Assembly (NCBI RefSeq): GCF_042654985.1
Contig: NZ_JBHSMT010000028.1
Location: forward strand, 124,001 to 188,000
Length of the DNA stretch: 64,000 nucleotides
Direction: 5' to 3'
DNA from: Paraherbaspirillum soli
Lineage (GTDB): Bacteria > Pseudomonadota > Gammaproteobacteria > Burkholderiales > Burkholderiaceae_D
Shown: one piece after another, positions 31,301 through 40,300 of the stretch
Numbering within the stretch: position 1 is the first letter of the stretch
Layout: every line of letters begins with the position of its first letter
Notes under the pieces: model-generated
Told to the model about the DNA's origin: nothing
Databases searched by the model: none
The model's input: only the letters and a program-made list of their open reading frames with translations
Program-made: the position numbers and the translations under genes

Positions 31301-34300
31301 TGCAGCTGATTCACGACAACGCCGCGCCGATACTGGGCAAGCGCATCGATCAGGTCGTCCAGGCTGGCAGTCACGACTGCGAGCCGCTCGTTCATCGCCT
31401 CGCGTCCCACCAGCGACGAGTAAGCCAGCGAGCGCAGGTCTAGCCTGGCTGCGCCCTGACTATGCTGGACCAGGAAGGCCAGCACACGGTCTATATACAG
31501 CGCGAGACGCTCCTCGCTGTCGGCCGACAGCACGAACAGCACTGGTTGCGGCAGCGAAGCAGCGGCCTGCGGCGAGACGGCTTGCGCAATGTACTCTTCA
31601 ACCAGAATGTGCGCGTTCGCGCCTCCGGCGCCGAATGAACTGATGCCTGCGCGCCTGGTCGCCGGCTGTCCGCTGTCGTCGCGCCCGACCGCAACATTCC
31701 AGTCTTCTAGCGCCTGCACCACGCGGAACGGCGTCCTGGCGAAATCGATGTTCGAATTCAGCAGCGTCGAATGCAGCGATGGCGCGATGCGCCGATGGCG
31801 CAGTTGCATCAGGATCTTGGTCAGCGCAGCAATGCCGGCCGCAGACTCCAGATGGCCGATATTCGATTTCACCGAACCGATGCGGCAAGATTGCGGCGCG
31901 ACCGCGCCGTCATCACCACGCGCCTGCGCGGCGCTGGCGAACGCTTTCGACAAGCCGGCGATCTCGATCGGATCGCCCAGCGAGGTGCCGGTGCCATGCG
32001 CCTCGATGTAGCCGATCGAACTCGGGTGCCAGCCTGCGCGACGCAATGCCTTGCCGATGACATTGCCCTGCGCGATCTGGTTGGGCACGGTGTAGCCGTT
32101 GGTTTTTCCGCCATGATTGACGGCTGAGGCCTTGATGACGCCATGGATCTGATCGCCGTCTTCGATCGCCTTTTTGAGCGGCTTCAATAGCACCGCGCCG
32201 ACGCCCTCGCCCGGCACGTAGCCGTCGCCGCCGTCGCCGAACGCGCGGCAGCGTCCGTCGCTGGACAGAAACTGTGCTTGCGCCAGCATGTGATATTTGC
32301 TTGGGTGAACGATCAAGTTGACGCCGCCGGCGATCGCCATCTGGCAATCGCCGCTACGGATCGCCTGGCAGGCCTGGTGGATGGCGGTCAGCGATGAGGA
32401 GCACATCGTGTCCAGCGCGATGCTGGGGCCGCTCAAATTCAGGAAATAGGACACCCGATTGGCAATCGATGAAAACACTGCCATCGGCCGGCCATACTTG
32501 CGCTGCTCTTCAGTGACCTCGATGAATTCATAGCTGCCCCACATCACGCCGACGAACACGCCGACTTCGCAATCTTTCAACGATTGGCGGGTATAGCAAG
32601 CATCTTCCAGGCACTCCCATGCAGTCTGCAGGAACAGGCGTTCCTGCGGATCGGTGATTTCCGCCTCACGCGGAGACATGCCGAAGAAGCCTGCATCGAA
32701 CTGATCGACATCGTCAATGAAGCCGCCCCACTTGCTGTATACGCTGCCTTTGGCATTGCGGTCGGGGTGATAGTGCTTCTGGTGGTCCCAGCGCGACAGC
32801 GGAATCTCGCTGATGCCGTCCCGCCCCTGGCTCAGGTTGTGCCAGAACTCTTCGACGTTGCTGGCGCCAGGGTAGCGGCCGCTCAGACCGATGATCGCGA
32901 TATCCTGGAATTCGGCCGCTGCGCTGCCTGCGCCACGGGTGAAGCGTGAAGCGCCAGGCGCTTTCGGCAATGTGCGCGGTGCCGGCAGCGGCGCCTCGGC
33001 AGCGGATGGCGCGCCGTGGATTGCCGCCGCCCAGTCGTCCAGGGTTTGGTAGCGATAAGCAGAATGCACATCGACGGCATCGAATTGCTGCCGCAACGCA
33101 TGCACCAGCCGCGCATGGCCGACCGGATCGATCGGCCATGCGGCCAGCGGGGTTGTCTCCGAACAGTGCTGCGCGTCGTCGCCGAAGATTTCCTTCAAAG
33201 TGGCGAACAGTCGCGAGCGAATCTGTGCCTGCGCGGCACCGTCAATCTCGTCAGCGGACGAAAGCTCTGTCGCCGGCGATGCTGGCGCTGCGCCGCGAAC
33301 TGGTGACGCAGCCGCGAGAGCACGAACCTGGTCGGCATGGCTGTCGAGGAAATATTCCGACAGGCTGTGCAAATCCTGATACTCGAAGAACAAGGTCTTG
33401 GGGATGTCGCCGAACGTCACCTGCAGCTTCTCGGTGAGCGTAAGAATCATCACCGAGTCGATGCCGTAATTCTCAAGCGCAATTTTCGGATCGATTTGCT
33501 CGGATGGGACTTTCGTTACCTTGGACAGCAGTTCGATCAGATGCGCCACGACGACGCCTTGCAGCACTTCCTGGTTTGCTCCGCCGTGCGCAGTAGCGGC
33601 GGGCGGAATCAGCGCCGTGCTCGCCGTAGCAGTAGCCTGGATACGCGCAGGCGCGGCATTGACGGGCTTGGTTGACTTGTCGGACTTGGCGGACGAACGA
33701 TTGATGGCGAGATGCGGCGCGGATTGAATCGTGAATTGCTCGATCCGTACCAGTACTTGACCGGATGCGTCCAGCACATCGATGTCGTAGCTGCGCTGAT
33801 CGGCCTGCGCCATATCGATGCCGGCACGGCGCGCATGGACGTAGCAGGTATCGGCGATCTGGCCCAATACCTCGATGTGCTGCAACCGCACCGGCACCTG
33901 CACCCCGCGCAGATCGAGACCCAAGCCGCCGATGCCCAACGCGGTCCTGACCGCGCCGTCCAGCAGGGATGGCGGCAACGTGAACGGGTACGACGCTGCC
34001 GCCTCGGCCTGCAGCGGCAGGCTCAGCCTCGCCAGCGCTTCGGCCGCATTGAAATACAGGGCCTCGAACACCTGGAAACTGGGGCCGAAGTTGAATCCCA
34101 TCTGCGTAAACGCCGCGGCAATCGCTTCGCGATCCTGCGTCTGGCAGCGAGCAATGATGGCGTTCAGATCGGCCTTTGCGAGCGGCGCCGGAGCGGATGC
34201 GTCGAACTCCAGCGTGCCTTGCGCGTAGATCGCGCGGGCATCGCCCTGTGCCTGGTAAAGCTCGAAATGGATGGCGTCTTCGTCAGGTATCAGCCCTAGA

Positions 34301-37300
34301 TCAAAGGTGCGGGCGACAGTGTCGGCGCCTTCGTTGACGAATATCGGTTTCAGCCATCGCACGTCCCTGACGGCGCGGATGGAATCGCTCGCGCTGGCCA
34401 GCCGGCCTGCAACGAGCGCCATTTCCAGGTAGGCCACGCCCGGCAGAATGCGATTGCTGCCAAGCTGGTGGTCGCGCAGGAAGAACTCTTCCGGATGGAA
34501 AGTCTTGCGGAATGTCTGTTCTTCCAGGGTCGAGACATTCGCATCGATCATTGGATGCAGCACGACGCCGGCCGCCGCCCCATTGGGTTTGGCGATCCAG
34601 TAGCGTTGCCGTTGAAAGACGTAGCCCGGCAATGACAGGCGCTTGCGTGCTTGCGGCGCATGCAGCTGCTCCCACGCGACGCTATGGCCGTTGACCCAGG
34701 CCTGCGCCAGTTGTGGCAGGTCTTGCTGGGCAATCCAGGCGGCTAGCGGCGGCATTGATGCGGCCTCTTTCATATTGCTGCGATGCCCCGTGAACAGGCC
34801 GCCAAGATCATCGCGGCCATTGACGTATGCGCGCAGCGCGGCGACCAGTTCAGTGCCATGCGCGATAACGACCGCCAGCCGATATTCCATGGCGACGCGA
34901 CCGACCTGCAAGGTGTAGGCCGCGTCTTGCAGCGGCAGATCCGGGTTGGCCTCGACGAACGCTGCGAGGTTTTCCGCCATTGCCTTAAGCGCGGCCTCTT
35001 TCCTCGCCGACAACACGATCAGCGCCGGACGGCCATGCAGCCCGTCGCTCAAGCGCATCGGTTCGGCATATTCCTCAACGATCAGATGGGCATTGCTGCC
35101 ACCGGCGCCGAACGAGCTGATACCGGCCAAGCGCGGAGCTTCCACAAGCTGGATCGCACCGCTTGGATCGACGCTGTCGACCAGCGGACGATGCCACTCT
35201 TGCAGCGTGCGCTGCACGTAGAAAGGACTCTTCTGAAATTCGATGTATGGATTAAGCACATCCGACAAGATCGAAGGCGCCAGCATGCGGTGTTTCATCT
35301 GCAGCAAGACCTTGGTCAGGCCGGCCATGCCGGCTGCCGCCTCCAGGTGACCGATATTCGATTTCACCGAGCCGATCGCACAGTATTGCGACTCCTGCTG
35401 TGCAAAGGCGCGGTTCAAGCCGCTGATCTCGATCGGGTCGCCGAGACTGGTTCCGGTGCCGTGCGCTTCCAGATAGCTGATATGGCGCGGATCGACGCCG
35501 GCGACCTGGAGCGCATCCTGCACCAGTGCGGCCTGGCGCTTCGAATTGGGCACGGTGAAGCCGGAAGTCTTGCCGCCGTGGTTGACCGAGGTGCCGCGGA
35601 TAATGCCGTAGATGTGATCGCCGTCGGCGCGTGCCTGCGACAGCGGCTTGAGCAGCACTGCGCCCACGCCCTCGCCCGGTACGTAGCCGTCGCCGCCATC
35701 GCCGAAGCTGCGGCAACGGCCTTCGGTAGACAGAAAGTGCATGTCCGACAGCAAGCTGTATTTGTTCGGATGCAGCGAAAGATTGACCCCGCCGGCGATA
35801 GCGACACCGATTTCGCCGGCACGGATCGCCGCGCACGCCAGATGGATTGCGCTCAGCGACGACGAGCATGCCGTGTCGATCGTGATGCTGGGACCGGAGA
35901 AATTGAAGTAGTGCGAAACGCGATTGGCCACCGCCCAGTAGAACGAATGCGGCGTGGCCCAGGTGTCTGGCGGCCCTTCCACGCCATGCAACTGGTAGTC
36001 GCCCCACATCACGCCGACGAACACGCCGACCGGGTTTTCACGCACGCCTTGCGGCGCAACCAGCTTATCCGGCGTGTAACCCGCGTCCTCGATCGTCAGC
36101 GCAGCGGTCTCCAGGAACAGTCGCTCGTTGGGATCCATGTACTCCGCCTCTTTCGGCGAAACCTGGAAGAACAGCGGATCGAACTGGTCGACGCCCTTGA
36201 GGAAGCCGCCCCACTTGCTGTAGGTTTTGCCTGGCGCCGGCGCTCCGGGCTGGAAAGTGGCGCCGATATCCCAGCGATCGGACGGAATCTCGATCACGCA
36301 GTCGCGGCCGAATTTCAGGTTCTCCCAGAATTGCTCCAGATTCTCAGCTTCGGGATAACGTCCCGACAAGCCGATGATGGCGATGTCGTCATGTTCGACC
36401 CTGGCTGGAAGCGTGCTGCTGGCGGCCGGTTGCGCCGGCATGCGCGTGTCCATGCCATTCCACTCGGGTCGCACCGGCTCGGGCGCGATCAATGCAGCTG
36501 GCTGAATAATGGCGTGGCAAGACTCGGCGTGATGCTCGATGAAGTAGGCCGTGAGTTCGCCCAGGGTTTGGTGCTCGAAGAACAATGTCATCGGCAAACT
36601 GCCGAATTTCTCTTCCATCAGATGGATCATTTCGATCATCACGATCGAATCGAAGCCGTATTCGCGGAACGAACGGTCCAGCTCGAAATCCGAGGAAATC
36701 TGCAGCTGCGCGGCGAACAATTCAGCCAGATAGCGCGCCATCCCAGCGCGCAAATCGCCCGCGGCGGCGTCGGGTTGAACCTTTGCGGACGACTCGAAGT
36801 TGCTTGCCCTGGACGAAGCAGCGGCAACCGCGGCCGGCATGGCTTCGACGCCCAGCACTTCCTGTACCTTGGCGGCGTCGCCCGGCATCACCACCAGCTG
36901 GCTACCCGGCTGAGCCAAGGCGTATTCGAATATCTCTATGCCCTGGCGGCTGAGCAAAGGAACCAGGCCGAAGCTGCGATGAAGGATTTCTTCTTCCTTA
37001 TCCGTCAGCCGCATCCCGCCTTCTTTCCAGTATGGCCAGTTAATCGACAGCGTTTTCCCGTTACGCAATACTTGCCGACGCAAGGTTTCGCGCTGCTGTG
37101 CAAAATAATCCTCGAAGGCGTTGCCGAAACTGTAATCGCACTGCCCGATGTTGCCCAACACGCCAGTGACGGAAGAGAACAGAGCGAAGAAGTCCAGCGG
37201 TTCATCCCGGGTTTCGAGATCGAGATGCCAAGTGCCCAGTGTCTTCGGCGCGACCACGCGTGCGAACGATTGCGAGTCCTTGCGCAGGATGAAGCCGTCC

Positions 37301-40300
37301 TCGATGACGCCGGCGGAATGAATCACGCCGTTGAGGCGATGGCCTGCCGCGTGAATGCTGTCGATCGCGCGCCGCACATCGTCGCGCTTGACGACATCGC
37401 AGCTCAGGAAGGATGCACGCCCCCCTAGCGACGACAGCTCGTCGAGGCTAAGGCGATGCTGCTCCTTGAGCGCGGAACGGCCGGTCAGGAACACCGTTGC
37501 CTGATAGTGCTGGCAGAGATGGCGCGCGAAAATCAGGCCCAGTGCGCCCATGCCTCCGGTAATCAGGTATACGCCCTCTTTGCGCAGCTTTTCGGTCAAA
37601 TCCAGGGAGGCAGGCGGCAAGGAAGCGGCATCGAGGCGACGGAATTTCCTGACCGACCGCAAATCGCCGCTGTAGCTGATATCGCTATCTTTACCAGTGT
37701 TATGAAATTCTTTAAGAACCAGATCGGCCAGGCGCTGTGCGGACAACTCCGCCACGTCGCACTGAACGACGCAGCCGAGATAGCTTGGCTTCTCGATTCT
37801 CAGGGTTTTATAGAGTCCGCTCAGTCCCTGGTATTCCGGACGCTGCGGTTCCGAGGGAACCAAGTGCAGGAATTTTGCGCGCTTGGTTCCATGCATCATC
37901 GCCTTGACCAGCGCAAACAGGTTTTGAGCGCTGTTGCCGACGCGGGAATCCAGACTGTCGGCGTCGATCTGCGCAATATCGCCGGTCAAACGCGGCGCGA
38001 TCAACAGAACATGATCGAGCTTGGCGCCGCTGGACGTCAACGCAGCGACCGCTGCCTCGTAATCTTCCAGCCGGCCTGGCCTGACCAGAAGCGCGCTTGC
38101 ATCTTCCAGCGCGGCCTCGGGTCCGAAGTGCAAATGGCCGATCCGGGTAGACGCAAACCGCGCTGAAGCACGCAGCTGCTGCGCCAGCCATGTTGCGTCG
38201 CCGGCATCGCCCACCAGCAGCAGGTGATCGATGTGCTCTTCGGACGCTGCGCCATTGAGAGGCTGCGTGGTCCAAACCGGGGTGTACAGGCAGTTCTGGA
38301 GTTCGGGTGACAAGCGTGCCTCGAAAGACGGCGGCAACGGCGGCACGAATGACGACTCCGCCGCCATTGGCCGGATGCTAAGTCCTCGAAATGCCAGGCA
38401 TACACGGCCTGAGCCGTTCGAATCGATGAGATCGACATCGACCTTCTTGCTTGGCCCGCCTGCGGAATGCCCCGGCGAATAACGCACCCATGCATGCATG
38501 GCCGGCGTGCAACGATCGTATACGTCCAGACGGTCCAGCGCGAACGGCAAAAACGTCGTAGCGGAAGTGTCGGAAATATCAGCGTCGGCGACGAACGCGA
38601 CTGCGGCCTGCAGTGCCGCATCCGCCGTACTTGGATGAATGACATAGGGTTCACTGCCCGCGGCCAGCTGCGCAGGAAGGAGCAATTCGGCGGCGCACTG
38701 ATGCGTACCGCTGTGCAGTTGAAATAACGCTTGGTGAGCGGGACCGTAATGCAAACCCAGATTTGCCAGCGATCGATAGCACTGCTCTGCGGAATACACC
38801 GGTCCATCGCAGCCTCGCTTCAGCGCTGCGACGTCGACCGCAGCCGGACTCGCCGCGAATACGACGTCGGCGCTGCCGCGGCAATAGATCTGCGGCGCTG
38901 CCTCGGCGCTGGTCACCTGAAACGCCAGGCGAGTGCTGCCGTGCTGGGCGATGCCGGCAGCATTGACAGGCTCCGGGTGCAGCTCCACATGCACTGAAAC
39001 CGGCCCATTGTTGAGCGCAAGCGGCCGCAGCCACAGCACATCGGAAAGTTGCACCGAGCCGCCGTTCGAACCTACTGCGTCGATCAGGGCAGCCCGGACC
39101 ATTTCCAGATACATCACGCCGGGCAGCACCGGCTGGGTCTTGACGACATGATCGACCAGGAAGAACTCCTGGCCGGTGAAGGTGGATGTGTAGCGCTGCG
39201 TTCCGATCTTGGAAACGTTGCGCTGCAACGCCGGATGCAGCGCCGGGCTCGTCTGCGGCTTATCCGAATGGCCATTGCCTTCGCCTTCCGCAATCCAGAA
39301 ACTGTCGCGCGAAAAGGGATAGCCCGGCAATGATATGCGCTTTACAGCAGTCGCTCCGAACAGCAAAGCCCACGGCAGGTCGACGCCGCTGGAATACAGA
39401 TCCGCGAGCTGTTGCAGCGCCGTCAGATACTTTGCGCCCTTCAAGCCTGGCTTGGCGCCAAGCTGGCCGAGCAATTTCTGCCCAGCTTGAATCGAATCGG
39501 GTGCAGCCGCATCCCGGGCTTTTTCGCTCCCGCCCGCATCGATCAGCATGGACTGTTCGAGTTTTTCGATCAGCTCCTGCGCATTGGCGGCGATACAGCA
39601 GAACCGGTGCTGGAAATGGTCGCGCCTGGTCAACAAGGTCGCGCCGATATCCCTCAGATCGCTCTGCCCTGCATCGTCGCGCAGCCACGCCAGGATGTCT
39701 TTCTTCTTTTGCTGCAGCGCTTCGCCGCTCTTCGCCGACAATGCGATCAGATGCGCTGGAAGTCTCGATCGCGATTGCCGCGTTTTCTGCGGCGGCGCCT
39801 CTTCCAATACGAGATGCGCGTTGGTGCCGCCGAATCCAAACGAACTGACGCCGGCTCGGCGCGGCTGATCCGCATGCTGCCGGCCCCATTCTTGCGTATC
39901 GCTGAGAATATAGAATGGCGTGTCGGCGATCGAAATCTTTGAATTCAATGCGGTGAAGTTGTGCAGCGCCGGCATGGTGCGATGCTTGAACGACATCAAC
40001 ACCTTGATCGTTCCCGCAACGCCCGCTGCGGCCTCCAGATGGCCGATATTGGTCTTGACCGAACTCAAGCCGCAGAACGCATTGCCCAAGCGAAGGTCTT
40101 GCTTATCGGCCAGCGCACGAAACGCCGTCAGCAAACCCTCGAATTCGATAGGATCGCCCTTCGGCGTTCCCGTTCCGTGCGCTTCGATATAGCCGACGCT
40201 GTCTACCGGAATGCCCGCCCGTTCATGCGCGGCAACGATGACTTCCGCCTGCGCCTGCGGGCTGGGATAGGTCAGCGTGTAGGTTGCGCCGCAATGATTT

